DNA from: Adiantum capillus-veneris
Lineage: Eukaryota; Streptophyta; Polypodiopsida; Polypodiales; Pteridaceae
Length of the DNA stretch: 64,000 nt
Direction of reading: 5' to 3'
Assembly (NCBI GenBank): GCA_014529385.2
Contig: CM043955.1
Location: forward strand, 151,700,140-151,764,139
A program made the translations under genes and the position numbers. Under the pieces are notes generated by a model. The model saw nothing but the letters and a program-made list of their open reading frames with translations. It was not told the DNA's origin and made no database searches. Positions 32,095 to 46,788 of the stretch are shown piece after piece (the stretch's first letter is position 1; every line of letters starts with the position of its first letter).

Positions 32095-32490
32095 AACATG
32101 TTGCAAACGTTTTTGACACCTCGTTTTTTGTAAATTTTTACATATGGACATGAATCCATGTGTCAAAAGGGTGTGAGGGGTTTATTTTTGCGGGGTTTTT
32201 AGCTTTCTTTATCAAGCACATGTACATGCAGTGCAAGTCACTCGTGTAGCACCAGTTGTCGGGTTACTGTAAGCGTAATGATTTTTTTCAAGTGTCACCT
32301 AGTATATGAATAAAACTCATGTACAAACATCAAAAATTTCAGTCAAATATCAGAATTTTGTGGGTTTTGGGTCATTGTGGCTTCCTCGTGCTTTTGGATA
32401 CAATTTCTTGCCCTCGACTAGCCTTTCCTATGTGTAGTCATGCCATGACAGCTTGTAGTCATGCCATGACAACATAGATTCAAAATTTGG
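32095..32490 (+). repeat. Dispersed repeat R2, copy A
   Basis: It aligns in order with 33775-34205: GACACC...TGTACATATGGACATGAA, GTGTCAAAAGGGTGT, AGCACATGTACATGCAG, CATGTACAAACAT, CTTCCTC.TGCTTTTGGAT and CCTTTCCTATGTGT. The copies differ by many substitutions and small indels. No termini or proteins are recognisable. Confidence 0.75.
32433..32474. repeat. 21-bp tandem duplication within R2 copy A
   Basis: TGTAGTCATGCCATGACA occurs at 32433 and 32454; R2 copy B has a single diverged version. Confidence 0.85.
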
Positions 32491-33054
32491 TGCCTTCAAA
32501 ACTTTTGTTTTAAAAATTCCAAATAATATTTTAGGCGTGAAATCATCCCTTTTGTAGTTGTGGTTTGGGAGATACAGTTTGTTTTCCGTAGAGTATAAAA
32601 TATAGCAGTCCGCAGGCAGTTTGGTGTAGGGTAAGTTATGAAGGCTTACATTTTTGTGGCATATGGATATACTTAAAACTGGAAGGCTCTAGAGGATATG
32701 GATAGCCATGAATTTATCCTTAGTATGCCTCATGTGGGGTAGGTTGATCCTATTTTGTTCAATTCTCATGTTGAGGAGTGCCAAACATGTCAAGAGGATA
32801 ACATGGTTGAGCTAAATGCTTGCCATAGTATGACTAAAGTGAAACACAAACTTGATATATATGAAGATATGAAAATGGATGAGTTGAAAGTTGAAGACCT
32901 TTTGGATGAGATGTTAAAGGCTTCCTCGCATACTATAGTAATAAAAGGGTCTCTATGTGTTGTATTTGTTGAGAGTACTTTATGCCTTAAGAGGAATTCG
33001 ATTCTACATATGGTTTATGCTTTGATATTGGGAGCATCGATATGGTTGGTGTTT
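32491..33054. other. No recognisable gene
   Basis: A 103-codon plus-strand frame (32755-33066) has a CX2C pair (CQTC) and a hydrophobic C-terminus but no domain I know. It runs into repeat R1 copy B, so it is weak evidence for a gene. Confidence 0.45.
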
Positions 33055-33680
33055 TTCATTTTCTAAAAGAATCCTTAGAGAGTTGGGTTAGGAACACTTT
33101 CAATGTTTTGAGTGATGATTGAGACTTAAATATTGTTCCAGGTTTAAATTAGTAAATAGATCTCTTTATTTCACCTTTGATCTCACATCATGATATGTCT
33201 TGACTTTTCTTGCATTCTATTGTTTTAGAATGTTAAAGTGAAGCTTCACCTTGCATAATTCTAGTAAAATCTATAAATACACACACACACACACACACAC
33301 ACATATATTGATGAGTTCTTTTTATTTCACAGCTTCACATGGCTTGAATTTTCTTGCACTCTATAAATTAGATCTAGTGAATATTTGATAAAGTCTTTTT
33401 TTATTAAGCGATCATTGACCAAGTTTCCTCCTCACAAAGAAGCGAATCATAGCATAAATTTAAAATTTACAAGGTTTTTGAACTATTTTCTCACATACTT
33501 CATCGTTTTTCTTGTCTTTACCATGGTTTACAATCGCCTAGTCTCGATTTTCAACTGGCTCAAGATTAAGCTGAGGCATACCTTTCTTGAACACTGATTC
33601 CAATTAAACTCAACCTAATGACTTTATCACTTTCTTATTTTTTTAGAAAGCCATCGTGACCCTTTCACTTGTTTCATGAG
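33055..33680 (+). repeat. Dispersed repeat R1, copy B
   Basis: Colinear with 4660-5265, including the (AC)n patch, here expanded (33279-33304), the CCATGGTTT block and the CTTTCACTTGTTTC end. No coding content is seen. Confidence 0.75.
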
Positions 33681-33774
33681 TTTTGTGCTTGTGTTATATG
33701 GACTTTTAATCCAAGTGATAAAATGTTTGTGTTTATGCAACTCCTGAGCATGAATGTTCTAGCAGACAGGGGGT

Positions 33775-34205
33775 TTGGCAAACTATGTTGCGCACATTTT
33801 GGACACCTTTTTTTTGTGAATTTGTACATATGGACATGAAGCCGTGTGTCAAAAGGGTGTATGGGATTTAATTTTGTAGGCTTTTAAGCTTGCTTTAGCA
33901 AGCACATGTACATGCAGAGCAAGTCGCTAGTGTAGCGCAAGCTGTCGAGTTATTGTAGGGTGCAATCGTTAGTGAGTTTTTTGAAGTGTCATTTATACAT
34001 AACCAAAAGCCATGTACAAACATAAAAAAGTTCAGCCAAATATCAAAATTTTGTAGGTTTTGTGTCATCCTGGCTTCCTCATGCTTTTGGATGCAGTTTC
34101 TGGCCCTCAACTATCCTTTGCCCTTTCCTATGTGTCGTCGTGCCATGGTAGCTTGTCATTCTTGCCAATTTTGTACATAGCGGTGCATAGATTAGAAATT
34201 CAAAT
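33775..34205 (+). repeat. Dispersed repeat R2, copy B
   Basis: Second copy of the 32095-32490 family. R2-R1-R2 therefore lie in a row within about 2.1 kb. Confidence 0.75.
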
Positions 34206-34510
34206 TTGTGTCTCGAGAGCTATTAAAAGACATTGCAATAGAGGTGCCCCTTATTCTTGTTTTCCCAACAACGTATATGCCAAATGTGATGTCTTTTGGA
34301 AAGAACAAGGAATGATTGACGAGATTTCTATCTACTAGCATGCTATCTCTTGGACTACATTTATAAAAGAATATTGTAAACAAAGGGCAAAGTAAGGAAG
34401 AACTCAATAATTTTTTTAAGAATGTGGAGGGATTGCTTCTATTTTAATTTGTAAAGGGAAAGCCCTTTCAAGTTATACACGTAGCAAGAGGCACATACAG
34501 AGTCATCTCG

Positions 34511-34728
34511 CCTTGCAAGCCAAAACATGCAAGTCACACAATGGGGACCCGTCGCACATACACGCTTGGAAGAAAAAAAGACATGAATAAGTATTATCTT
34601 AAATATTGCTTAAATATCACCTTGCAAGCCAAAACCTACTAGTAACACAATGGGGACCCATCGCATATACATGCTTGAAAGAAAAAAAGACATTAATAAT
34701 TATTATCTTGAATATTGCTTAAATAGCA
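34511..34728. repeat. 109-bp tandem duplication
   Basis: Units start with CCTTGCAAGCCAAAAC at 34511 and 34620. They share CACAATGGGGACCC, GAAAGAAAAAAAGACAT-like and AATATTGCTTAAATA segments. Confidence 0.85.
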
Positions 34729-34745
34729 TACATATTCATATAGCA

Positions 34746-34998
34746 TGAACAAGTGAAAGGGTCACGGTGGCTTTCTAAAACAAGAAGAAAGCGATAAAAT
34801 TGTTAGGTTGAGTTTGACTAGAATTATATAAGGTGAAGCGTTGTTCAGGAATGTCTTTTTATTGAGCAACCGAGTTTCCTCCTCACAAAGAAGCAAACCA
34901 AAAATGCTAGCAAAAATTTTAAAATTTGATGGACTTTTTGAATTAAGTTCTCACATTTATCACCTATTTTTCCTCCCTTTACCATGGTTTTCTCAGGA

Positions 34999-35055
<57 letters not shown>

Positions 35056-35375
35056 TGTGTGTGTATGTTTATGTATATAAATATAAATATAAATAAATAA
35101 ATAATATAATATAATAATAACTTATTACTATATATGTGTGTCTATGTATATGTGTGTGCCTAAAAATATACATAAGTAAATAAATAAATAAATATATGTG
35201 TGTGTGTGCATAAAAATATACATAAGTAAATAAATAAATATATGTGTGTGTGTGTGTGTGTGTGTAGAATTTGCTAGAAGTATGCAAGGTGAAGCTTCAC
35301 TTTAGCATTCTAAAAAAATAGAATGCAAGAGAAGTGAAGCCATGTGAGGATGTAGAATGAAAGGTGAAATAAAAA
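34746..35375. repeat. Dispersed repeat R1, copy C, internally inverted, with microsatellites
   Basis: 34746-34820 is the inverse of the R1 end block. 34840-34990 matches the R1 middle block in direct orientation (TTTTTATTGAGC, CACAAAGAAGC, TTTACCATGGTTT). 35270-35375 is the inverse of the R1 start block (AAGTGAAGCCATGTGA, TAGAATGCAAGAGAAG). Between them lies a compound (AT)n/(GT)n/(AAAT)n run (about 34998-35265). So the outer blocks are inverted and the middle is not. Confidence 0.7.
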
Positions 35376-35699
35376 TATCCATTTAATATTTTAAATCCAA
35401 AATAACATTTAAGATATATCCCAATCATGTTGAAAACAATGAAAGTATGCATAACTCAACTATCCTCTAAGGCTTCTTTTAGAAAGCCAATTATATAAAT
35501 TTAAGTTCTTATTTCAAAGCCTACTGAAATGCATAGAAGTTGTGTATTGAGCATAAGCAACATTACATGATTTAATACAACACCAAAATCAATTTTTACC
35601 ACAAAGCATGCTTCTCTTACTAAAAAGAATTCAAATAAAGTCTCATGTGTCTAGAAAATCTACTCCATATCTAATACATAAGAGAAATCTCCTTCAACA
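35376..35699. other. No recognisable gene
   Basis: AT-rich DNA without element ends or coding motifs that I can identify. Confidence 0.6.
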
Positions 35700-37960
35700 C
35701 ATACCTCTACATGACATTCTCTAATATTTAGGTTCACTACACCATAGGATTTATCTTGCAAGTTTGCCCTAACACAAATGCAAGGTCTGTGGGAGCTAGT
35801 GAAGGTTGATGAATGACCATGTGCTCTTTTGGTTGAAGCCCTAGAATATGCACATACACATAGTAAAGCTTTATGTGTAGATTCTCTCTTCTGAAAATCG
35901 GGACAGGTGCAACTAGGTTCTTCATTAATGTGTACATCATAACAACTCTCTGTCAATACTTAAAAAACTATGTGTTGTTCACTTTTTAGTTTCTCGTCCA
36001 AGAACGTTGCAACCATACTTGCAGCTGACTCCAATCTCTTTTACACTCCTTTGGAAATAACATGTCTCCACTTACACTTCCTGCTACTGGAGCCTCCTTG
36101 TGTAAGAGTAGCATTTGTATTGTTCATGCGTCGTTGTGGTGTTGCAAAATTTGCAAATTGAAATCCACTTTGTACCAAGTTGTCACTCTCTTCCTTTGAT
36201 AAGTTGGTTCCAATAGCCACTTGCCAGAAAGTAGGAATGACAGGTGAGAGTCTAGTTTGCCTCTTTACTTTTTGTGTGTGGCCTACTTCATAATTGCAAA
36301 ACCATATCCATTGTGCAATTGTATTGTCTTTAAAAGTTATCTCTGAACAAAAACAAGGAGCAACCATTCCCACTTGATGGCTCTGTAATTTGTTACCATA
36401 AATTTCTTCCCTACCATTCCAGAACATTTCCTCATGCAATTGGTTGGCACCCTTCGTAAAGCCCACTCTTCGTGGGTAGCTTTGACATCTTGAATACACC
36501 TTGCTGAATTCTCCCCAGGCTGCACTAGAATGCTCTCTTGTGCTTCACTGTTAGTGACAACATATACTTATTCATTATCCTCTCCATCAAATTGTATACT
36601 CTGTGGTCTCCCTTTGGTTTTGCGATGTCTTGCTTCCATTACGTATCCAGGTTTATGTGAGCTTGAGCCGACTGCACTTGTTTTTTTCTTCACTTGTTGT
36701 ACTGTCTCTTTGTCACCTTTCATCACAGGCTCCTCATACAAAGGACTACCAGCAACCAAGCCTTTTAATGTACTCACAAAATGAGTTGAATTTGGAGATT
36801 CTCTGCGTTTGGAACTGGCCACCATCATTGCTTCTATGGAAGGGCCCACTTTGATGTATCTGCTTGTGGTGTATCCCGATATTTTTGCACATTGAATATA
36901 TGCATTTAAAACGTCATTGACACATGCATCATAAAGTGAGATTTTACGTTTACCACCTTCACCTGCTGGCCAACTAGCATGGATGCTCTCTGACAAGTTT
37001 ATACTTGGAATTTGAGTTTTTTTCCATGTACTCTTACTGACCTGTAAATACAAAACGATTAAAATCGTATATATGTAAATCACTATTTTCATGTATTTAA
37101 TAAGAACCAAAAAAATATTGATATACCATTGTTTCAATGCTTCCCCAATGGGCAATCCGTTGCTCCTACCAATTGAACCATCTCTCTAAAGCTTTTTTAT
37201 TATCCCCTATCACATATTTCACCCACAATTCCCGTATTGTGGAAGCTATACGGGAGGCCTCATTTGTAGTCTTTGCTAAGCGCCATGCTTCACACATTTC
37301 AATGTGATGCATTTGTCTATCTGTAGTGACATGTTTTTTGTGTGTGTTTGTGTAGACTCTGCTCTCAATGGAAAAGACACGAGCGCTCCCTCCCCTGCAT
37401 TACATCATGTCGTCCTCCAATGTATACAACTCGTATTGCCAGTCAATTAGCCCTGACTTCATCAGACATAAATCCAACAAAGTCTGGTCTACTGGTGCAT
37501 GTCCACACCTCTCCATAATTTGTCTTCTTCTTTACATTCACATATAATTGCAATCACCTGCAATGCTCGCATGTTGTACACATAGAACAAATAAGTAATA
37601 AAAGGTGTCTTATATCAAACATGCTATCTAACATATTTTTATAAATTCACTTACCCAGGATCTTAAACCGAGCAGGACATAGTTGCCCATCCTTCAATCC
37701 GATAAGTATGATCAAAGTGCACCCAAGCATTACTCAAATCTCTTGTCCCTCCTCGCCCCATTCTATTGACTAGTTCAACTCTAGAAGTAGGTCCTTTTGT
37801 GGACATTTTGAATACGTACATTTGTCGTTAGGTCCACCCTGGCCTGGAAAACGATTTCCATGAAAGAATGGAAAAACACTGTTTCTATACCAATAGTATC
37901 CTGGGGGATTCACCATGGAAAACTTACTGCACCATGTAAGTGTAGGGGTAGGAGTTTTTT
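35700..37960 (-). pseudogene. Degraded multi-exon gene with a SWIM-like motif
   Basis: On the minus strand, coding-like segments follow one another. 37960-37650 ends at a GTAAGT donor. About 37560-37139 contains HVTTDRQMHHIEMCEAWRLA. About 37043-36568 contains NLSESIHASWPAGEGGKRK. Good intron borders lie between them (CTGG|GTAAGT...CATTGCAG|GT and ATG|GTATAT...TTTACAG|GT). Then come 36499-36041 (QWIWFCNYEVGHT) and 35956-35740 (CTCPDFQKREST-HK), which resembles a SWIM zinc finger (CXC...CXH) whose third Cys is Ser. At least two in-frame stops (one at 37166-37168) and a frameshift show decay. SWIM fingers with such neighbours are common in transposase-derived plant proteins, but I cannot assign a family. 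Confidence 0.4.
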
Positions 37961-38050
37961 TTACAAGTTACATAAGCAAATAAGTTAGGGGTAGGCCCCT
38001 AATAATTTATCTCCCAAGCTTAAAAATAAGGGAGGGAGATATCATATTTA

Positions 38051-38078
38051 GGAGGGGGGGTGGGGGGGACGGGGTGGG
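38051..38078 (+). other. G-run tract, possible G-quadruplex
   Basis: Runs of seven, seven, four and three G separated by one or two bases (GGAGGGGGGGTGGGGGGGAC then GGGGTGGG). This meets the usual four-run pattern. Confidence 0.7.
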
Positions 38079-39118
38079 CACATATACTATTCCCTATGCT
38101 TTTCTTTGTTTTATCATATTCTAGATGCTTGAAAATCTAGCCTATATATTTTATACTATCTTGAAGTGAAACTGAAGGCCACATGCCAGTGCCCAAAACA
38201 AACCTAGGTTTAGTGTATTTCCACCTACAAATTGCACACACCTTCCTCCTCCTTGTTTGATGGTGATATGATGGTGTGAGGAGCATGGAATCTATCGGGC
38301 TTTATCTCTATGCAGAAAGAGGTTCCACATGGTTGCAATGAGTTCCTCTTTATATCTTGGCTCTTGGACATAGTGGCAAGACTCAAGGGTGTCACATTGT
38401 CTTTAGAAATCTGCGGATGCATAGGCTCTTCTTGGTCTTCTCTTTTAAGAGCTGATCGGATGGCTTCTCTTGGTACCCCTTTGTGTGACCCTTATGGATG
38501 CTTACAAGCAATATTTTACATCCTCAATACGATGGTTGCAGCCATGCAGGAGCATCTAAAGTAGGCTTGAGATTATGCATTAGAAGGGCTATATGACACT
38601 TCCATCAATTTTTTTGACGGGGCGATTGCACATATCAACAAGTAAGTGTTAGGCTTACATATCCAAGCATGTGCTTTTTGTACATGTTTACAATTTTTCC
38701 AAGCATCTTGAAGTTAGTGTAGAATCTAATGCACAGAATTGGAGGAGTTTAAATTGTGATGCGTCTCATCATTTGGATCGTTATTTTTTGATTGGAGTTG
38801 AGGGAAGTGTGTACAGAAGTTGTTAAGTGACTTTCATAAGGGTTGACTGGTCAATGAGTTTCAAGTGAAAGTAGATTTTCACAGCCTACTTTAGGCAAAT
38901 AATATATACATGGGAGCCTAGCCATGACAGCACACACAAGAACTTCATAACATATTCCTATACAAAAAAGTCACCTTCTTTCCCATATAAATTACCACAA
39001 TTAATAGGAAAAAGACCTATGAGTTTTTCTTTCCATTTAGAACTAGAGTGCTGCATCAGCCGCATTTGTATTGAATCGAAGTGAGGGTTGTCACCTTAAG
39101 ATTTGTGGAAAACAAAGC

Positions 39119-39123
<5 letters not shown>
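38079..39123. other. No recognisable gene
   Basis: Short frames on both strands (38225-38422 minus and 38310-38564 plus) overlap and carry no domain I recognise. Confidence 0.6.

Positions 39124-39196
<73 letters not shown>
39124..39196. repeat. (CT)n microsatellite
   Basis: About 36 uninterrupted CT units, about 220 bp left of a long GA array of opposite polarity. Confidence 0.97.
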
Positions 39197-39200
<4 letters not shown>

Positions 39201-39410
39201 AAGCTTTTCTCTTCTATGTTCTTATTTTTTTGTGTTTACAACGCCACGATCTTGATGTCTCAATTTTGATATGTCTACATACGTCCTTGGCTATTAAATT
39301 GTATTAATTCTTTGATGAAATCTCGCTTTATTTTTGTGCATTCTTGTTATTTCTGTAAGCATGGTTGCGTCTTTTGAAGATTCAACAAGTGTATATATTC
39401 TTGGAGAAGA

Positions 39411-39739
<329 letters not shown>

Positions 39740-39750
39740 ACCTCCCACTT
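39740..39750 (-). promoter_or_regulatory. Copia-2 polypurine tract
   Basis: Minus-strand AAGTGGGAGGT directly before the 3' LTR, identical to that of C1. Confidence 0.8.
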
Positions 39751-39823
39751 AAAGTCCAATGTGGCACTTTAAGTAACTGTAAATCTATGAACATAAATGT
39801 ACAAAGATTTACATGGCTGCCAT

Positions 39824-42800
39824 CTATCCAATGCCCAATAACTCACGACAATGCACAAAGCCCTCTCTTGGAAGTCCCTTTGTGAGTAGATCAGCAGGAT
39901 TGACCTTGGTGTGGATCTTCAGCAGTTGTATCTGCTTGTCTTCAAGTACTTCCCTAATGAAGTGATATTTGACATCAATATGCTTAGTCTTCGAATGGAA
40001 CACTGGATTCTTTGCCAATTGTATAGCACTTTGACTATCACAATATAACTCTGGCATATCTACTTTGATTCCCAAGTCTGCAACCAATCTACCAAGCCAA
40101 ATAGCTTCTTTGCATGCCTCATTTGCTGCAACATACTCAGCTTCTGTAGTAGACTGCGTAACACAATCTTGTAATCGAGATCGCCATGATATGGCACCTC
40201 CAGCCAATGTAAAGACATAGCCTGATGTAGATCTCCTCTTATCCAAGTCTCCTGCATAATCTGAGTCAGTGTATCCTCTGACACTCAAATCCTGACTACC
40301 ATAGCATATGTGCATACTCTTTGTATGTTTTAAGTATCTCATGATACCTTTCACTGCCTCCCAATGTTTCTTGCCGGGATTTGATATATATCTGCTAACC
40401 ACTCCCACTGCAAATGCAATATCCGGACGTGTAGCAATCATTGCATACATCAAACTACCCACTGCAGATGCATATGGAATCTTATCCATTTCAGCCTTTT
40501 CTTCCTCAGACACAGGACAATCTTGTTTGCTAAGTTTCACATATGGTGGCAATGGAACACTCAATGCCTTTCCCTTCTCCATATTGAAACATTGCAAAAC
40601 CTTGTCAATATACTCTGTTTGAGATAACCAAATCAACTTCTTTGATTTGTCTCTCTCAATGCGCATACCAAGTATATGACTTGCCTCACCCATGTCTTTC
40701 ATGTCAAACGATTTTGCCATCTTTGACTTCAAAGCTGAAATTTCTTCCAAGTGTTTGCCAGCAATCAACATGTCATCCACATACAAAATAAGGATCAGCC
40801 AACTGCCATCCTTAGCCTTCTTTGTATATAGACAGTGATCGAACTCACTACGTTTGTAGCCTTGAGAAAGCATAAACTGGTGGAACTTATGGTACCATGC
40901 CCTCGGTGATTGTTTTAAGCCATAAAGACTCTTTAACAACTGGCATACCAAATGTTCCATGCCTTTCTCAACAAACCCTTCTGGTTGCTGCATGTAAATT
41001 TCCACATCTAAATCACCATGCAAGAACGCTGTCTTGACATCCATTTGGTGCAACACCAAATCCTATATAGCAACCAATGCAAGAAAGCATCTCAATGTAG
41101 TCATCTTGACCACTGGAGAGAAGACTTCATCAAAGTCAATGCCTTGTTCTTGCTTAAAGCCCTTGGCAACAAGCCTTGCTTTGTACTTTGGCTGACTATC
41201 ATGAGCGGTGATCTTATACCTGTAAACCCATTTACAAGGTAGAGCCTTTTTGCCCTGTGGTAATTTAACCAACTTCCATGTCTGGTTTTTATGCAGAGCT
41301 GTCATCTCTGACTGCATGGCCAACTGCCATTTTTTCGAGTCAACCACTTGTAATGCTTCCTTGTAACAAGATGGTTCTCCGTAATCTGTGAGCATGACAT
41401 AATTTAGAGATGGCACATAACGATCAGGTGGTTTGGAGACACGCTCAGAACGTCTCACCACAACTGATTCTGCGTCTCTAGCCACTATAGGCTGTTCCTG
41501 GGCCTGACCATGCTGTCTTGATGTGCTAGCACTAGGTCCATCTTCCCTGAAGACAACTCTTCTGATCTCCTCTGTCTTCTCTGGCTTAGCGTGGAACTTG
41601 GCTTCATTGAAATGCACATCATTGCTACGAATAAGCTTTCTGGACTCAGGATCCCAAAGCCGGTAACCCATCTCGCCCGATTCTCCGTAGCCAAGAAATA
41701 TACACTTCTTGCTCTTTGGTTCTAACTTATTTCTGAACTCCTTAGAAATATGGCTATAAGCTTCACAACCAAAGACTCTGAGATGCTTATACGAAGGTGC
41801 CTTGCCTGTCCATAGCATCTCGGCCACTCCACTCTTATCCAGAACCCTACTAGGAGACCTGTTGATCAAATGGACTGCTGTAGCCACTGCTTCCGCCCAA
41901 AATCCATCAGGCAACTCAGCATTTGACAACATGCTTCTGACCTTCTCTTGTATGGTCCTATTCATACGTTATGCAACCCCATTTTGTGAAGGATTATATG
42001 GTGCAGTAAGTTCCCGCTTAATCCCTTTTGCTTCACAAAAGTCTTGAAAAGCTTTGGAAACGTACTCTCCACCATTGTCAGTTCTCAAGCACTTCAGCTT
42101 CTGACCACTCTGATTCTCCACCAGCTGCAAGAATGTCTTAAAGACCTTGAGCACCTCATCCTTGTGCTTCAAGAAGTAAACCCATACTTTGCGAGAATAG
42201 TCATCTATGAATGTACAAAAGTACGCTGCTCCCCCTAGTGACAAACTAGGCATTGGTCCGCATAGATCACTGTGTACAAGAGCTAACCGTTCGTCCCTAC
42301 GATTCCTCTTTGATTTGTGCGGTTCCTGTGTTTGCTTACCATAAACACAATGCTCACAAAACTCGAAATCTTGAAATGAAAAGCCAGGCAAATAACCATA
42401 ATGAGAAAGTATTTCCATTCCTCTTTTTGACATATATCCCAACCTACGATGCCACAGTGACACACTTGGCTGCTCAATCACATTAATTACATGGTTTTTA
42501 ACCTCTGAAACATGTAAAGTGTACAGAGTTCCTGACTTGCTACCATGTGCTACAGTCATCGAACCTTTGGAGATCTTCCAAGCGTTGTTCCCAAAAACTG
42601 TCACATAACCCGCATCATCCAACTTCCCTGTACTAATCAAGCTCTTTCAGATTTCTGGAACATGTCTGACATTCTTGAGCCATAAAGAAGAGCCATTCTG
42701 AAACTTCAACTGCACATCTCCCACTCCAAGTATGTCACAAACCTGCTCATTGCCAAGTCTGACATAATCTTTAGTAGCCACATATGATGTAAACCACTCT

Positions 42801-43789
42801 TTGTGCGGAGAAACATGTAAAGATGCCCCTGAGTCGATAATCCAATCACTCATAGCATGTCCATCCTCTGCAGTCAAGAAAACAGAATCAAGATTGCTTG
42901 TAAGGAAGATGTCACCAGCTACTATACCAGAATCACTGTCTGAACCAGATCCTGTGACATTCACCTCTTCAATCTTCACTGAACTCTTCTTTTCATCTTG
43001 CTCAGAACTCTTTGTTTTTCCTTTTTCTTGTTTCCACTTCGTACAGTCTCGCTTCATGTGACCCTTCTTGCCACAATGGTAGCATTCTATGTCATCCTTT
43101 GACTTCGAATCACGAGACTTACTTCGGTTTTGTGCCTTCTTACCCTTCTTCTCTTTAAACTGTTGTCTCCCTCGAACGACCAAAGCACTATTGCCTTTGC
43201 CTTTGTCAATGTTCTTCCTGTTCACTTCCTCTGTGAGCAAGCTGCCTTCTACATTGGCACTTGTAAGACCTTCTGGTGCGACAGAATTACTTAACGCTGT
43301 ACGAAAAGTATCCCAACTGTCTGGCAAAGTGATTAAGAGAAACATAGCCTTCACTGAATCTGGAAAGACTATCTCCTGTGCTGTTAACTGGCTGAAAATT
43401 GTGTGAAATTCATTCAGATGATTTGACATGGCTGTCCCTTCCTTCATCTTCAAATCCACCAATTTCTTGAGCCAGTAAATCTGAGAAGCAGCACTTTGTT
43501 TCTCGTACATACCACATAGCTTTTGCCATACGCCATACGCTGTAGTCTCTTCTGCTACGTTGAAGTAAACATTTTCTGCCAGTGTCAGCATGATTGTGGA
43601 CCAGCCTAACTCGTCAAGCTCTTCCCACTCATCTTCAGCCATACCTTCTGGTCTCTCCCCTTTGAGCTTCAGTGGCTTCACTTGTTTTTTCTGCACCAAA
43701 ACCTGTCAAATCTGCTTCTTCCAGAATGGAAAGTTTGTACCATCCAGCTTCTTTATGTTGTAAAGAGTCTCACTTTGAGAAGATGCCAT
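39824..43789 (-). pseudogene. gag-pol: Copia-2 gag-pol polyprotein, four in-frame stops
   Basis: One uninterrupted frame of 1322 codons apart from stops at 43706-43708, 42647-42649, 41969-41971 and 41063-41065. Domains in order: UBN2-type gag; CCHC knuckle CYHCGKKGHMKRDC; protease WIIDSGASLHVS; pre-integrase (LWHRRLGYMSKRG, CEHCVYGKQ); integrase core (HSDLCGP, FIDDYSRKVW, RTDNGGEY, SQNGVA); RT (DVKTAFLHGDLDVEIYMQ, YVDDMLI); RNase H (TTEAEYVAANEACKEAIW, DSQSAI, ADLLTKGLP). All catalytic motifs are readable. The start is ATG at 43787-43789, matching C1. There is no frameshift anywhere, so decay so far is by nonsense only. The first stop replaces a Trp that C1 retains. Confidence 0.95.
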
Positions 43790-44837
43790 ATCTGCCAAAC
43801 TGTTTACTCCTGAGAAAAATCCGGCAGAGTTTCCCCTGTAAACTGGCCTCTGTACACAGTAAACAAGCTGTAATCAACAAGTTGAACACCTCTCCTCAGG
43901 AACTGTCAGTATTTTGAAAATTTTTGACAGAGTCTCCCCTGTAAACTGAGCTCTGGGAACCAAAAGATAGCTCAAAAAACAATCATAAATAGCTGACCAA
44001 TGACAAATCTAAAAAATCTCTGTAATATGCTGTCCTGTAAGCATACACTGTCTCCTCTCTGGGCGATGACAGAACCTGTATCTGTCTCAAGACTGAACCC
44101 TGAACAATGCCTCAACAGCCTGACGCATAAGATGCAATCCAGTGTCTACACAAAGTCATACATCCTAAGGGATAAAAGTCGCCGAAGAGGATGCGTGTAG
44201 AGGGGAACTCCAGCAACCTAATCCACCTCACACTGGGTAACCCAGCCCCCAGTGCTTGGCTTCAAAAAACCTCACACACGACCCTCTCAGATGGCTCAGC
44301 AAACTGCCCAGAACTAGCATACATCCTATAATAGACCAATCATTGTCCTATGACCGCTGCGGCGGTCTGTCTGCTAGCGTGACTCACAACTAGCAGACCC
44401 ACAATCACAGTACATCAATCTGCAATACGTGCCAGTGGTGTCAAGCCGTCGTATGGCCACACCTCCCCTGGAACCTGGCAAGCACAAGAAGTAGCAATGC
44501 AGACTGCAATATATATATCTGATGATATATATGTGTACCTGGTCTATAGATGATGCTCTGAAGACTAATAAGTGATGTATGTCGATGCCGATATTGATGT
44601 CGACCACCTCCTGCTTGCCAATCTACACAAGACGGATTTCTTTGCGGCTGAAATCTATCTTCTGCTGTAGTGCTCAGAACGAAATTCTGAGGGCATAAAC
44701 GGCTTCGAAAGGGGGTAAAACCGCAGGTCGCCTGCTGGAAATGCTCCCGGAACGCCGAGTGTGAATTTTCGAACTCCGGATCCAGAATCTGCCGGAAAAG
44801 TGCGCGCGCGCGATTGCGCAAAACCGCACTGAACCAA
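43790..44837 (-). other. Copia-2 5' leader
   Basis: About 1 kb of non-coding leader. Overall similarity to the C1 leader is low, but the paired hairpins at 44352-44398 are kept. A GC-rich patch (GCGCGCGCGA) lies at 44803-44813. Confidence 0.75.
44352..44398 (-). promoter_or_regulatory. Double hairpin in the Copia-2 leader
   Basis: Hairpin 1: GACCGC-TGCG-GCGGTC (44352-44367). Hairpin 2: GTCTGCTAG, loop CGTGACTCACAA, CTAGCAGAC (44369-44398). Compared with C1, the outer pair of hairpin 1 changes A-T to G-C. In hairpin 2 the third pair changes T-A to C-G and one stem pair is gained, while the loop core CGTGACTCACA is unchanged. Confidence 0.7.
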
Positions 44838-44850
44838 GGCTCTAATACCA
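44838..44850 (-). promoter_or_regulatory. Copia-2 primer-binding site
   Basis: Minus-strand TGGTATTAGAGCC, the initiator-Met tRNA type with one change from TGGTATCAGAGCC, 2 nt from the 5' LTR. Confidence 0.85.
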
Positions 44851-44852
44851 AT

Positions 44853-46788
<1,936 letters not shown>

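Noticed and set aside
37140..37190. Minus-strand tRNA-like stretch (TGGTTCAATTGGTAGGAGC)
   Set aside because: No B-box or acceptor stem follows, and the stretch lies in a frame continuous with the adjoining coding-like exon.
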